Source: Saccharopolyspora sp. NFXS83 | GTDB taxonomy: Bacteria > Actinomycetota > Actinomycetes > Mycobacteriales > Pseudonocardiaceae | Direction: 5' to 3' | DNA length: 64,000 nucleotides | NCBI RefSeq assembly: GCF_026241095.1 | Contig: NZ_JAPFGB010000024.1 | Coordinates: 1 to 64,000 of the forward strand | Part shown: one piece after another, positions 1-8,849 of the stretch | Layout of the letters: each line of letters opens with the position of its first letter | Position numbering within the stretch: the first letter of the stretch is position 1 | Translations under genes and position numbers: made by a program | Notes under the pieces: model-generated | The model's database searches: none | Told to the model about the DNA's origin: nothing | Seen by the model: only the letters and a program-made list of their open reading frames with translations

Positions 1-130
1 AACACGACTCCCAGCCCATCGAACCAGCCCAAGCCATCGCCAGATAACCAAGTCTCCGGCATCACGGGGGAACCTCAAACCCGCGGGTGACCAAGTTTTC
101 GACGTGGGCTATGCGCTGGCGCGCATCCAG

Positions 131-218
131 GCACGGCCTTCGGCCGCGAGGCAGGCGTGGCTTCGCCGCCTACTGCACGGCCTTCGGCCGCGAGGCATGG
201 CTTTGCCGTGCGGCAGGG
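131..218. repeat. Two-copy 44-bp tandem repeat
   Basis: Two adjacent 44-bp units (131-174 and 175-218) share an identical first 23 bases and then diverge. Each starts with a small GGCC-ttc-GGCC hairpin and contains a GGCTTCGCC-like second hairpin. It lies downstream of mmuM, which reads toward it, so it may act as a transcription end or may simply be a local duplication. Bases 1-130 and 219-257 show no gene I can support. Confidence 0.6.
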
Positions 219-257
219 CTTTGCGTGTGTGGGCGGGTTGGGGCCTGGGGGAACTGG

Positions 258-1199
258 TTACTGGGCTTGGCGGGGCAGGTGGGCGGCTACTTCGGCGATG
301 TCGGCGGGGGTGACTCGGCAGCAGCCGCCGACGAGGCCGGCGCCGTCGGTGACCCAGCGGCTGACGAGGGCGGCGTCGAAGCCGGAGCGGCCGGTCCACA
401 CCTGGTGCTCGGCGTCCCAGCCCTCACCGCTGTTGGGGTAGACGACCACCGGTTTGCCGCTGACCGCGCGCGCGATCGGCACGGCGCGCGTCGCGTCGGC
501 GGGGGAGCAGCAGTTGATCCCGACGGCCAGCACGTCGTCCCGGTCGGCGGCGACGGCGAACGCCTCCTCCAGCGGCTGCCCGGCGCGGGTGCGCTCACCG
601 GAGATCGTGTACGACAACCAGGCCGGAACGCCGAGCCCGTCGAGCGCATCGAGCAGCGCGGCGGCCTCGTCCACGTCGGGAACGGTCTCCAGCGCGAACA
701 GGTCCGGCTCGGCCGCCGCGAACACCTCCAGCCGGGGCCGGTGGAACGCGACGAGTTCGCGGTGGCCGAGCCCGTAGCGCCCGCGGTACTCCGACCCGTC
801 CGCGAGCACGGCGCCGTAGGGTCCGACGGAGGCGGCGACGAGCCGCCCGGTGCGGTGCGCCGCGGTCTTGGCGACCTGGTCCCGCACCGGCGCCAGGTGC
901 GCCGCCTCCCCGGCGAGTTCGACGCTGCGGCGCATCAGCTCGGCCGCCTGCTCGCGGCCGACCCCGTGCTCGGCGAACCCTTCGAAGCTGGCCTGGTACC
1001 CGGCGGACTTCGCCACGTCCGCTCCCGCAGCGAAGAACGCCTCGTGCGCGTCGACGATCCTCTCCGGTGCCTCGAGCAGGTATCGGGCCGACCACAGGCC
1101 GCCGGAGAGATCTCCGCCCCGAGCCTCCAGTTCCGTGGCCAGCCCACCGTCCAGGATGCGCGGACCGTCCCGGAAGAGATCCTGCGCCGCGATGCTCAT
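258..1199 (-). CDS. mmuM: Homocysteine S-methyltransferase
   Basis: Zinc-dependent methyltransferase that moves a methyl group from S-methylmethionine (or AdoMet) to homocysteine to give methionine in the cytoplasm. The 313-residue product has the Hcy-domain opening DGGLATELEARG near residue 20. It has the zinc cysteine motif GINCCSP in the second half and the closing GGCCRVTP motif, so all three expected Cys ligands are visible. An upstream extension of 17 residues is open, but I chose the ATG at 1199 because the protein family begins here. It is a single gene; the next gene upstream is a small unknown ORF on the same strand 73 nt away. Length and motifs are normal for MmuM. Confidence 0.9.
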   Translation of the reverse strand: MSIAAQDLFRDGPRILDGGLATELEARGGDLSGGLWSARYLLEAPERIVDAHEAFFAAGADVAKSAGYQASFEGFAEHGVGREQAAELMRRSVELAGEAAHLAPVRDQVAKTAAHRTGRLVAASVGPYGAVLADGSEYRGRYGLGHRELVAFHRPRLEVFAAAEPDLFALETVPDVDEAAALLDALDGLGVPAWLSYTISGERTRAGQPLEEAFAVAADRDDVLAVGINCCSPADATRAVPIARAVSGKPVVVYPNSGEGWDAEHQVWTGRSGFDAALVSRWVTDGAGLVGGCCRVTPADIAEVAAHLPRQAQ

Positions 1200-1272
1200 A
1201 CCCGAACGGTAATCCCTCCGGAACGCTCGCTCACGCCGTCGACCGCGCACGACCGAGCAGGGCGTGGCTCGA

Positions 1273-1497
1273 TCACCAACTCGGCTGCAGGCCTTCCGCG
1301 ATGTCGGCGAGGTCGATCCGCAGCAGTTCGTGCAGGTAGAAGATCCGATCGCTGAGCTCGCCGAGCTGCTCGGTGGTCAGCTCGAGCACCGAGTCGCCTT
1401 GCCGGATCGCCACCGTCTGCGGCGTCGCCATGCCCAGCACCACTTCGCCCGTCGCCGGGTCCGCGCTCGCGGGAATGCGCCAGCCTTCCTGCCTCAT
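1273..1497 (-). CDS. Small hypothetical protein (74 aa)
   Basis: I do not recognise a named family. The product is a 74-residue, Leu/Glu-rich acidic protein with a predicted beta N-terminal half (EVVLGMATPQTVAIRQGD) and a helical C-terminal half ending LADIAEGLQPSW. It starts at an ATG preceded by a clear GGAGG on the minus strand. It is divergent from the XRE regulator at 1653, so the two share a 155-nt control region. That position next to a WhiJ-type regulator suggests it may belong to that regulatory set; this is inference only. Confidence 0.6.
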   Translation of the reverse strand: MRQEGWRIPASADPATGEVVLGMATPQTVAIRQGDSVLELTTEQLGELSDRIFYLHELLRIDLADIAEGLQPSW

Positions 1498-1652
1498 GAT
1501 TCCTCCAGTTCGTGATCAACCGATTGCGTGAAGCGGAGGTTAGAAGGCTTCCGGCAGGAACAGCAAGCGGTTACAAAAGCGACGGAGAAGTGCTTTGGAA
1601 CGCTTGTAACGGAATCTGTGACAATTGTTCTCGGATGTTCGGAGGTCGGTGG

Positions 1653-2486
1653 GTGCGGCAGCGCAGCAAGGTGCGGCAGATGGGGCTCGGAGCGGATCTC
1701 CGGAAAGCCCGCGAGCAGTGCCGGATGTCCACCCGATCGGTGGCCGAACGGATCGGTGTCTCGCACACCTCGGTCGCGCGCACCGAATTGGGCACGCGGG
1801 TACCGGAGCCGGAGGAGGTCATCGCCCTGTGCGCCGTCTACGGCATCACCGGCAGGCGGCGGGACCAGATGGTCGAGCAGGTGGACGGCACGGATGCGAG
1901 CACGGCGTGGCTGGCCACCGGCCCCGCGACCGCGCAGCAGATCACGAGCCTCGTCGCCTTGGAAACGAAGGCCTCGGAGATCATCGACGTCTCACTCGGA
2001 TTGGTGCCGGGATTGCTGCAAACCGCGGAATATGCCCGTGCGGTCATCGGTGCGGGCGGGGACGCGGAATGGTTGCTTTCCACGAGGTTGGCGCGCCAAG
2101 CCTTGTTGACGCGACCGGAAGCGCCGTTGGTGCGCTTCCTCATCGACGAATTCGCGTTGCGCAGGGTGATCGGCGACAGCACAGTGATGCGGCACCAGCT
2201 TGATCATCTGATCCGGATGCAAGAGCGTTCCCAGGTCAGGATCCAGGTCGTGCCCCGGTACGCCGGTGTCCACGCAGGCCTCGACGGCGCTTTCGTCGTC
2301 CTGACGTTCCCGGAGCGCGAGCCGCATGTGTACGTCGAAGCACGCCGAGTAGGACTGTTCCTGACTCGTCCCCAGGATGTTGAACCGTTCATCGAGGGCG
2401 TAGAAGATCTCGAGGTGAAGGCGCTGTGCGAAGCGCGTTCGGCGGAGCTCATCGGGCAAATCGGCGAGGAACTGGAAGATGACTGA
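1653..2486 (+). CDS. XRE-family regulator with DUF5753 (WhiJ-like)
   Basis: DNA-binding regulator of the WhiJ type common in streptomycetes and relatives. Residues about 10-65 are a Cro/C1 helix-turn-helix (LRKAREQCRMSTRSVAERIG, then SHTSVARTELG). Residues about 95-270 are the DUF5753 ligand/partner domain with its typical LVPGLLQTAEYARAVI segment. I prefer the GTG start at 1653 because GGAGGT lies 6 nt before it; ATG codons at 1635 and 1680 are alternatives. Its stop overlaps the start of a DUF397 gene, the usual partner. Family members act in development and antibiotic control with the DUF397 protein as a modulator; the target here is unknown. Confidence 0.85.
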   Translation: MRQRSKVRQMGLGADLRKAREQCRMSTRSVAERIGVSHTSVARTELGTRVPEPEEVIALCAVYGITGRRRDQMVEQVDGTDASTAWLATGPATAQQITSLVALETKASEIIDVSLGLVPGLLQTAEYARAVIGAGGDAEWLLSTRLARQALLTRPEAPLVRFLIDEFALRRVIGDSTVMRHQLDHLIRMQERSQVRIQVVPRYAGVHAGLDGAFVVLTFPEREPHVYVEARRVGLFLTRPQDVEPFIEGVEDLEVKALCEARSAELIGQIGEELEDD

Positions 2487-2664
2487 GGTGTGGCGCAAGA
2501 GCACCCGAAGCGGGTCGAACGGCAATTGCGTGGAGGTGGCCGTCTCGACGGGTGAGGTGGACGTCCGGGACTCGAAAGCACCGCGAGAGGGTCGGCTGCG
2601 GGTCTCGCGCGAACGGTGGTGGAGCTTCCTGGACGCCGTGACCTCCGGCCGCTACGAAGGCTGA
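2479..2664 (+). CDS. DUF397 protein, partner of the XRE regulator
   Basis: A 61-residue DUF397 protein. It shows the family signature WRKSTRSGSNGNCVEVA at residues 5-21, then VDVRDSK and a C-terminal SRERWWSFL. It overlaps the end of the XRE/DUF5753 gene by 8 nt, so the two are translationally coupled. DUF397 proteins are known as small partners or antagonists of WhiJ-like regulators; whether this one inhibits its neighbour is inferred from that family. A second DUF397 gene lies 1.3 kb downstream. Confidence 0.88.
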   Translation: MTEVWRKSTRSGSNGNCVEVAVSTGEVDVRDSKAPREGRLRVSRERWWSFLDAVTSGRYEG

Positions 2665-2807
2665 TCTCGAACCACGCCGGTCCCGCCTCGGCCGTCACGA
2701 ATCGGCCGGAGCGGGGCCGATCCGATGGCGGCCTGGAACATCCGGCGCCGTGGCGGGATCACGCCAGGGTGGCCCCGTCGTGACCTGCGGGTGGAGATCA
2801 TGGGCGC

Positions 2808-3803
2808 ATGACCGGAGTCGCCTCCTCCACCGCCCGGATCGCCGCCACCTTCGCCGCGGCGCTAGCGGTCACCCTCGTTCCCGCCGGGACCGCGCACGCC
2901 GCCACGGCCTACTGCGAAAGCCTCACCGAGGCCTCCAACCCGGACTGGATGGGTGGGCTGCCCGACGACACCAGCCTCGCCGCGCTGTCCATCCCAGGAA
3001 CCCACGACACGTTGTCCCTGCACGGCGGGGACATCACGCAGACCCAGGAGAACCACGGCGACAGCGCGGAAACTCTCACCGCGCAGCTCGACGCGGGAGT
3101 CCGCGCGATCGACATCCGGGTTCGGAAGGTGGACAACCAGTTCACCATCCACCACGGCACCTTCTACCAGAACGCGAACTTCGCCGACGTGCTGGCGAAA
3201 GCGGACGACTTCCTCGCCGCTCACCCCGGAGAGACGATCGTGCTGCGGCTGAAGGCCGAATGCACCGGGGAGATCGGGTCCTGCACGGACGAGAACAGCG
3301 ACCAGGACACCGCGACCATCCTCGACCGGTACCAGGACGAGGACCCCAACGGCGGGCGGCTGCACAACCCCGCCTCCGGCGGCATGCCGACGCTCGGCGA
3401 CGCCCGCGGCAAGATCGTGCTCGGATCGCTGCAGGAGGCGAAGGGCGGCTTGGTCGACGGCTACGGGCTCTCCCAGTTCACCAACGACAACTGGGGCGAC
3501 TACGTGCAGGACGAGTACGAGGTGCCCACGATCGGCGACATCGACGACAAGTGGAACCACGTGCGCGACCACTGGGACAAGACGAACTCCGCCGACTCCG
3601 GTGAGATGTTTTGGAACTTCACCAGCGGTTCGAGCCTCGGCGCCAACCCGAAGACCGTGTCCTGCGGCACCGGAGGCACCCGAGGCGTCAACGACTACGC
3701 GCTGGAGCACCTGACGGGCAACGACGTGCCCCGCACCGGTGTGGTGCTGATGGACTTCCCCGGCGGCGACCTCATCGACGAGGTGATCTCCCGGAATTCC
3801 TGA
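2808..3803 (+). CDS. Secreted phosphatidylinositol-specific phospholipase C-like enzyme
   Basis: Predicted exported phosphodiesterase of the bacterial PI-PLC family, which cleaves phosphatidylinositol to cyclic inositol phosphate and diacylglycerol. Residues 1-31 form a signal peptide ending AHA. The catalytic His pair is seen at H66 (SIPGTHDTLS) and H116 (FTIHHGTFY), 50 residues apart as in Bacillus PI-PLC, with the DIR motif at 102-104 between them. The C-terminal part ends with VVLMDFPGGDLIDEVI, the last barrel strand of the family. Length (331 aa) is normal. It stands alone between the two DUF397 genes. The exact lipid or glycan substrate cannot be read from sequence. Confidence 0.85.
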   Translation: MTGVASSTARIAATFAAALAVTLVPAGTAHAATAYCESLTEASNPDWMGGLPDDTSLAALSIPGTHDTLSLHGGDITQTQENHGDSAETLTAQLDAGVRAIDIRVRKVDNQFTIHHGTFYQNANFADVLAKADDFLAAHPGETIVLRLKAECTGEIGSCTDENSDQDTATILDRYQDEDPNGGRLHNPASGGMPTLGDARGKIVLGSLQEAKGGLVDGYGLSQFTNDNWGDYVQDEYEVPTIGDIDDKWNHVRDHWDKTNSADSGEMFWNFTSGSSLGANPKTVSCGTGGTRGVNDYALEHLTGNDVPRTGVVLMDFPGGDLIDEVISRNS

Positions 3804-3988
3804 CTCGGCGAGAACCCGCCGCGCGGATCACTCCGGCTCGTGGGCGAACGGGGCAGTGCGAGCGGGTGTCGATCGGACGGTCTCGCGTGCGCGTTGAGCG
3901 CAGGGTGTTACGACAGCTGACCACTGGAATCCGTTCCGGGAGCAAGAAAGATGGGCAGGGTCCCTGACGCCACGAGAGAGGGGCCGCC

Positions 3989-4195
3989 ATGTCCGAGGAG
4001 TGGCACAGAAGCACCCGCAGCGGGTCCGTGGGCAACTGCGTCGAGGTTGCCCGGCGTGCGGGGGTGACGCTGATCCGGGATTCCAAGCAGCCGCACGGCG
4101 CTCGGCTGTGCGTGTCGCGGGAGCGGTGGCGCGGGTTCCTCCTCCTGGTCGGCTCCGACCAGTGGCGTCGGCAGCGCGACGCCTCGGCGCGCTGA
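3989..4195 (+). CDS. Orphan DUF397 protein
   Basis: A 68-residue DUF397 protein with the same order of motifs as the one at 2479: WHRSTRSGSVGNCVEVA, TLIRDSK, SRERWRGFL. It has no XRE gene beside it, so it may act with the regulator at 1653 or with one elsewhere. The start is the ATG after GAGAGGGGCCGCC. The last 12 residues are basic and not family-conserved. Confidence 0.82.
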   Translation: MSEEWHRSTRSGSVGNCVEVARRAGVTLIRDSKQPHGARLCVSRERWRGFLLLVGSDQWRRQRDASAR

Positions 4196-4458
4196 CCACG
4201 GCCGTGCGGCGTCGTTCGCGGCCGGTCGGCGCGACATCGATCTGAGCTCGGAGCAGGGGTGCGCCGTCGGTTCCGGTGGCCGCTGAGCTCGCCGGGCCGG
4301 CGCCAGCGGAGTCATCGCCACGCTAGGTGGGGTGGCGCTGACAGGGCGTCAGCACTCGCGAAACCCGTGGTGAAAGCCATGATCGCGTTTTCCGGAACGA
4401 TGCTGGGTGCCGGCGCGGCAGCGGGTTAACGTGGTGTGCGGACAGGCGAAACGGAGGC

Positions 4459-5925
4459 GTGATGGACACGGAGAGCACGCTCGCGGCACTGCGGGCGCGG
4501 GTACCGGAACAGCTGTTGGTGACCGACCCGGACTCCGTCGGCCGCTACGCCCACGACGAAGCCGAATGGGCCCCGCACGGCACACCTGCCGCCGTCGTGC
4601 GACCGGTGCGCACTGAGGACGTCGTCGAGGTCGTGCGCGTCTGCGCCGAACTGGGGGTTCCGGTCGTGCCGCGCGGCGCGGGCACCGGCCTGTCCGGCGG
4701 GGCCAACGCCCTCGACGGCTGCGTGATGATCTCGTTCGAGCACATGAACTCGGTGCTGGAGATCAACCCGCGCGAACAGCTCGCCGTCACCCAGCCTGGA
4801 GTGATCAACGACGAGTTCCGGGCCGCCTGCCGGGAACACGGGGCCTGGTACCCGCCGGACCCCGCGAGCTCCCCGTGGTCGACCATTGGCGGCAACGTCG
4901 CCACGAACGCCGGTGGCGTGTGCTGCGTGAAGTACGGCGTGACCAGGGACTACGTCCTCGGGTTGGAAGCGGTGGTGGGCGACGGGGAGGTCGTGCGGCT
5001 CGGGCGGCGCACAGCGAAGGGAGTCACCGGCTACGACCTGTGCGGACTGTTCGTCGGCTCCGAAGGCACCCTCGGCATCATCACCGAGATCACGGTCAAG
5101 CTGCTGCCGGGCGTCCGCGCGCCGGAGCGGACCGTGGTCGGCTACTTCGACTCGCTGGTCGCCGCGGGCGAGGCCGTCGCCGCCGTCGCCGCGTCCGGTG
5201 TGGTGCCCTCCGCGCTGGAACTGCTCGACCGGCACTGCCTGCGGGCGGTCGACGAGTGGAAGAACATGGGGCTCAGCGACGAGGCCGAGGTGCTGCTGCT
5301 CGGTCGCTCCGACACGCCCGGCGAAGCCGGTGAGCAGGAGGTCGCGACCCTCGTCGAATGCTTCGAGAAGGCCGGCGCCACGTTCAGCGCGGCCTCCACC
5401 GACCAGCACGAAGCCGATGCGCTGTTCGCCGCGCGCAGGTTGGCCTACCCGGCCCTGGAACGGCTCGGCCCGTTGCTGACCGAGGACGTGTGCGTGCCGC
5501 GAGCACTGGTGCCGGACATGCTCGCGAAGGTCGAGGCCGCCGCGGTCCGCCACGACACGCTGATCGCCAACATCGCGCACGCGGGCGACGGCAACCTGCA
5601 CCCGCTGATCATCACCCCGGCTGGGGACGACGCCGCCCGGGAACGGGCGCAGCGCGCGTTCGACGACATCGTCGCCGACGCCATCGCGCTGGGCGGCACG
5701 GTCAGCGGCGAGCACGGCATCGGCCTGCTCAAGCGGGCAGGCCTGCACGACGAGCTCGGGCCCACCGTCGTGGGCATGCACCACGCGGTGAAGAACGGGC
5801 TCGACCCGGCCGGGATCTTCAACCCGGGGAAGGTCTTCGGCACGCCCACGAGCTGCGCTGCGACAGGATCAAGTCGCAGGTCAGCGCCTCATGAACAACA
5901 TGATCCGCGCGGGTTCGGCACCTAG
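4459..5925 (+). CDS. FAD-linked oxidase, GlcD/D-lactate dehydrogenase type
   Basis: Flavoprotein that oxidises a 2-hydroxy acid such as glycolate or D-lactate. The PCMH-type FAD-binding domain spans about residues 35-215 and contains the RGAGTGLSGGANA nucleotide motif and PWSTIGGNVATNAGG. The FAD-oxidase C domain follows, with the HAGDGNLHPLI metal/substrate motif and SGEHGIGLLK near the C-terminus. A GTG at 4459 and an ATG at 4462 both follow GGAGG; either could start. The family normally ends just after FNPGKVF; here about 25 unrelated, Ser/Arg-rich residues follow, perhaps harmless read-on. No GlcE/GlcF partner is nearby, so a single-subunit enzyme is likely. The substrate is not certain. 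Confidence 0.85.
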   Translation: MMDTESTLAALRARVPEQLLVTDPDSVGRYAHDEAEWAPHGTPAAVVRPVRTEDVVEVVRVCAELGVPVVPRGAGTGLSGGANALDGCVMISFEHMNSVLEINPREQLAVTQPGVINDEFRAACREHGAWYPPDPASSPWSTIGGNVATNAGGVCCVKYGVTRDYVLGLEAVVGDGEVVRLGRRTAKGVTGYDLCGLFVGSEGTLGIITEITVKLLPGVRAPERTVVGYFDSLVAAGEAVAAVAASGVVPSALELLDRHCLRAVDEWKNMGLSDEAEVLLLGRSDTPGEAGEQEVATLVECFEKAGATFSAASTDQHEADALFAARRLAYPALERLGPLLTEDVCVPRALVPDMLAKVEAAAVRHDTLIANIAHAGDGNLHPLIITPAGDDAARERAQRAFDDIVADAIALGGTVSGEHGIGLLKRAGLHDELGPTVVGMHHAVKNGLDPAGIFNPGKVFGTPTSCAATGSSRRSAPHEQHDPRGFGT

Positions 5926-5996
5926 CATGGCGAGTGCCGGCGGCGCAGGGGAGTGCGTCGTCGGCCCTTCTCTTCCGGGGTGCGGCGGGCTGCGGG

Positions 5997-6542
5997 TCAG
6001 GAACCGGCCGGTGGGCGGACCGCCTCGTAGACGTAGTGGTCCCGGTCGTCGAGCGGGTTGTCCGGGGTCATCTCGCCCTCGGCGACCCGGCGCAGTCCCG
6101 CTTTCTCCAGCGCGCGCCAGGACCCCCGGTTGGCGGCGGACACCGGTACCACGATCGACGGCGCGTTCGGGTAGTCGTTCCAGGTCGCCTCTACTATCGA
6201 GCGGATCACGCGGGTGCCCAGACCGGTCCCGATCAGCTGCGGATCGCCGATCAAGTAGTCGATGCACACCGCCTCCGCGGGAACCTCGATGATCGGCGCG
6301 AGCTCGGCCGCGTGATCGGGGTAGTCGGCGTACCGGCTGCGTTGCAGCAGCCCGACCGGCCGCCCGTCGAGGAGCACGAGCAGGTCGTCCGAGGGCTCCT
6401 CGCCGCGTGCCGCCGCACCGAAATCGCGCGCGACCGCCGTGGCGGAGGTCTCGTGCTGCCACCACCGGGCCACGTGCGGTTCCGCGAGCCACCGCCCCAG
6501 CATCGGGAAGTCCTGCTCGGTGAGCGTGCGCCAGCTGATCAT
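5997..6542 (-). CDS. GNAT acetyltransferase, AAC(6')-like
   Basis: Acetyl-CoA-dependent N-acetyltransferase of 181 residues. The N-terminal half carries HVARWWQHE, and motif A is IDYLIGDPQLIGTGLGTRVI, the acetyl-CoA loop in the form seen in aminoglycoside 6'-N-acetyltransferases. The motif-B region NRGSWRALEKAGL follows. Overall layout matches AAC(6')-I proteins and siderophore-type GNATs of the RimJ/AacA4 group. It may modify an aminoglycoside, but many chromosomal homologues have other substrates. It reads toward the GlcD gene and is followed upstream, on the same strand, by the E1 operon 57 nt away, so it could be the last gene of that transcript. Confidence 0.8.
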   Translation of the reverse strand: MISWRTLTEQDFPMLGRWLAEPHVARWWQHETSATAVARDFGAAARGEEPSDDLLVLLDGRPVGLLQRSRYADYPDHAAELAPIIEVPAEAVCIDYLIGDPQLIGTGLGTRVIRSIVEATWNDYPNAPSIVVPVSAANRGSWRALEKAGLRRVAEGEMTPDNPLDDRDHYVYEAVRPPAGS

Positions 6543-6599
6543 CCGGCTACCTCGTGCCGGCGCGGCAGCCGTTCCGGCGGGGTGGCGTGGTTCATGGGG

Positions 6600-8849
6600 T
6601 CACCTCGCGCGTCGGCGGAGGAGTTCGCGGGCGGCGCCCTCGATGGAATCCTCGCTCAGCAGCACGTGCTGCGCCGCGCCCCCGAGTGGGATGAAGCTGT
6701 CTGCGCTGGTGACCCGGGCGATCGCGCCCGTGAAACCGGAGTCGACCAGCGCGGTCACCACCGGTTCGGACACGCCGCCGGAGCGTCGGGTCTCATCGAC
6801 CACCAGCACCCGTCCGGTCGCCATCGCCGCGGCGAGCAGGTCCTCGGTCGGCAGCGGGCTCAGCCAGCGCAGGTCCAGCACCCGGACCCCGACGCCTTCG
6901 CGTTCCAGCCGCCGCGCCACCCGCAGGCAGCGCGGTACGCCGTTGCCGAATGTCACCAAGGCCAACTCGTTCCCGGTGCCGTGCGTGCGGGCGCTCCCGA
7001 TCGGCACGTGCCCGTCGCCGGGCGCCGGGTAGCGCGCGGACCACGCGTTGTCGCCCGGCTCGTGGAGGTCCCGCTCGTGGTAGAGCGCGATGGGCTCCAG
7101 GAACACGCACACCCGGCCGTCCACCCGCGCCGCGGCGACGCAGGTGCGCAGCATCGCGGCGGCGTCGTCCGGGCAGGACGGGGAGGCGACCACCAGGCCG
7201 GGGATGTCGCGCAGCGCGGCCACCGAGTTGTCGTTGTGGAAGTGCCCGCCGAAGCCCTTCTGGTAGCCGTAACCGGCGATGCGCACCACCATCGGATTGC
7301 GGAACCGGCCGTTGGAGAAGAACCCCAGCGTGGCGGCCTCGCCGCGCAGCTGGTCGGCCGCGTTGTGCAGGTACGCCAGGTACTGGATCTCCGGGACGGG
7401 CACCATCCCGGCGAGACCCGCGCCGAGAGCCGTGCCGAGGATGCTCTGCTCGTCGAGCAGCGTGTCGAACACGCGGAGTCCGCCGAACGCGCGGCGCAAG
7501 CCCCGCGTCACCCCGTACACGCCGCCCTTGCCCGCGACGTCCTCGCCGAAGACCAGCGTGCCCGGATCGGTGGCCAGCGCGTCGGCCAAGCCGCGGTTGA
7601 TCGACTCGGCCAGGGTGAGCGGTCCGGCCGATTCCGGTGCGTTCTCGCCGAAGTGCCGTGCGCGCTGCGCGGTCCGGTGGGCCGCCCGATCCCGCACCGC
7701 CCCGGGATCGGCGGGGGCGATGGCGGCCATCACCTCGGCCCGGTCGGCGAGCTTGGGGCGGGACAGCACCTCGTCGGCGATCCGCGTGACCTCGGCGCGG
7801 AACGACTCGTACCGTTCGAGGACGTCGGCAGGGGAGCGGATGCCGCGGTCGATCAGAGCCGCGGCGGTGGCCAGCAGCGGATCCCGGTCGTAGTCGGCGA
7901 GGATCTCCGATCGCGTCCGGTAGCCGGATTCCACATCGGATCCCGCGTGCCCCATCAGGCGGACGGTGCGCAGGTGCAGCAGCGCGGGCCTGCGGTGCTC
8001 GCGCACCCAATCCGCGAGCTCCGCCGCCATCTCCAGGCACCGAGCCGGATCGTCACCGTCCACTGCGGAATAGTTGATCCCCGGGTGCCGGGAGTGCGCC
8101 GACGTCACCCAGTCCGGCGGGGTGCGCACGCTGATGCCGAGTCCGTTGTCCTCGCAGATCAGCAGCAGCGGCATCGGCAATCCTTGGTGCGCGCAGTGCG
8201 CGGCGGCGTTGATCGCGCCGAGCGCGGTGGAGTGGTTCGCCGAGGCATCGCCGAAACTGCTCACCACGACCGCATCAGCGGGCCACTCTGACGCGACGTC
8301 CAACCGTTCGGCCCGGCCCAACGAGAACGCCAGCCCCATCGCCCGAGGCAGGTGGGAGGCGATGGTGGAGGTCTGCGGGATGATCCCGAGCTCGCCGTGG
8401 CCGAAGACCTTGTGCCTTCCCGCGGAGATCGGCTCTTCGGCTGAAGCGACCACCCCGAGCAGCACGTCCCGCAACGGATCCCGCCCCGGGACCTGCTGCG
8501 CCCGGCGCAGGTAGAACCCACCGGAGCGGTAGTGCAACAGCGCCGGATCGGTGGGGCGCAGGGCCGCGGCCACTGCCGCGTTCGACTCGTGGCCCGAGGA
8601 GCCGATGCTGTAGTAGCCCAGCTTGCGGCGACCCAACTCGCGCGCGGCGAAGTCCAGGTGCCTGCTGCCCGCTTGCGCGTCGAACAGCGCGAGCAGCTGC
8701 GCCGACGAGCTCGCGCCCGATTCGCCCGTGACGCCGGGACGAGCCGATCCTGCGCCGGACGAGACGGCGGAACTCGCCGAGGCGAGTCCGCGCACCGCCG
8801 ACAGGAAGTGCTCGTCGATCTGCTCGATCCGATCGCTGCCCTGGGTCAT
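6600..8849 (-). CDS. Fused alpha/beta 2-oxoacid dehydrogenase E1
   Basis: Thiamine-diphosphate enzyme that decarboxylates a branched-chain or related 2-oxo acid and passes the acyl group to lipoyl-E2. In 749 residues it joins an E1-alpha half (about 50-370; thiamine motif FGDASANHS at 199-207 with the closing EDNGLGI) to an E1-beta half (about 425-749; GEDVAGKGGVYGVT, EIQYLAYLHNAADQL, VRIAGYGYQKGFGGHFHND). Most relatives are two separate subunits. The ATG at 8849 follows GGAGCGG and overlaps the LysR stop (ATGA), so the genes are coupled. No E2 or E3 gene is in the window. Being co-transcribed with an amino-acid dehydrogenase suggests it removes CO2 from the oxo acid that enzyme makes; the substrate is unknown. 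Confidence 0.85.
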   Translation of the reverse strand: MTQGSDRIEQIDEHFLSAVRGLASASSAVSSGAGSARPGVTGESGASSSAQLLALFDAQAGSRHLDFAARELGRRKLGYYSIGSSGHESNAAVAAALRPTDPALLHYRSGGFYLRRAQQVPGRDPLRDVLLGVVASAEEPISAGRHKVFGHGELGIIPQTSTIASHLPRAMGLAFSLGRAERLDVASEWPADAVVVSSFGDASANHSTALGAINAAAHCAHQGLPMPLLLICEDNGLGISVRTPPDWVTSAHSRHPGINYSAVDGDDPARCLEMAAELADWVREHRRPALLHLRTVRLMGHAGSDVESGYRTRSEILADYDRDPLLATAAALIDRGIRSPADVLERYESFRAEVTRIADEVLSRPKLADRAEVMAAIAPADPGAVRDRAAHRTAQRARHFGENAPESAGPLTLAESINRGLADALATDPGTLVFGEDVAGKGGVYGVTRGLRRAFGGLRVFDTLLDEQSILGTALGAGLAGMVPVPEIQYLAYLHNAADQLRGEAATLGFFSNGRFRNPMVVRIAGYGYQKGFGGHFHNDNSVAALRDIPGLVVASPSCPDDAAAMLRTCVAAARVDGRVCVFLEPIALYHERDLHEPGDNAWSARYPAPGDGHVPIGSARTHGTGNELALVTFGNGVPRCLRVARRLEREGVGVRVLDLRWLSPLPTEDLLAAAMATGRVLVVDETRRSGGVSEPVVTALVDSGFTGAIARVTSADSFIPLGGAAQHVLLSEDSIEGAARELLRRRAR

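Noticed and set aside
5934-8291. 785-codon plus-strand open frame opposite the E1 gene
   Set aside because: Antisense shadow; the minus strand gives a full thiamine-dependent E1.
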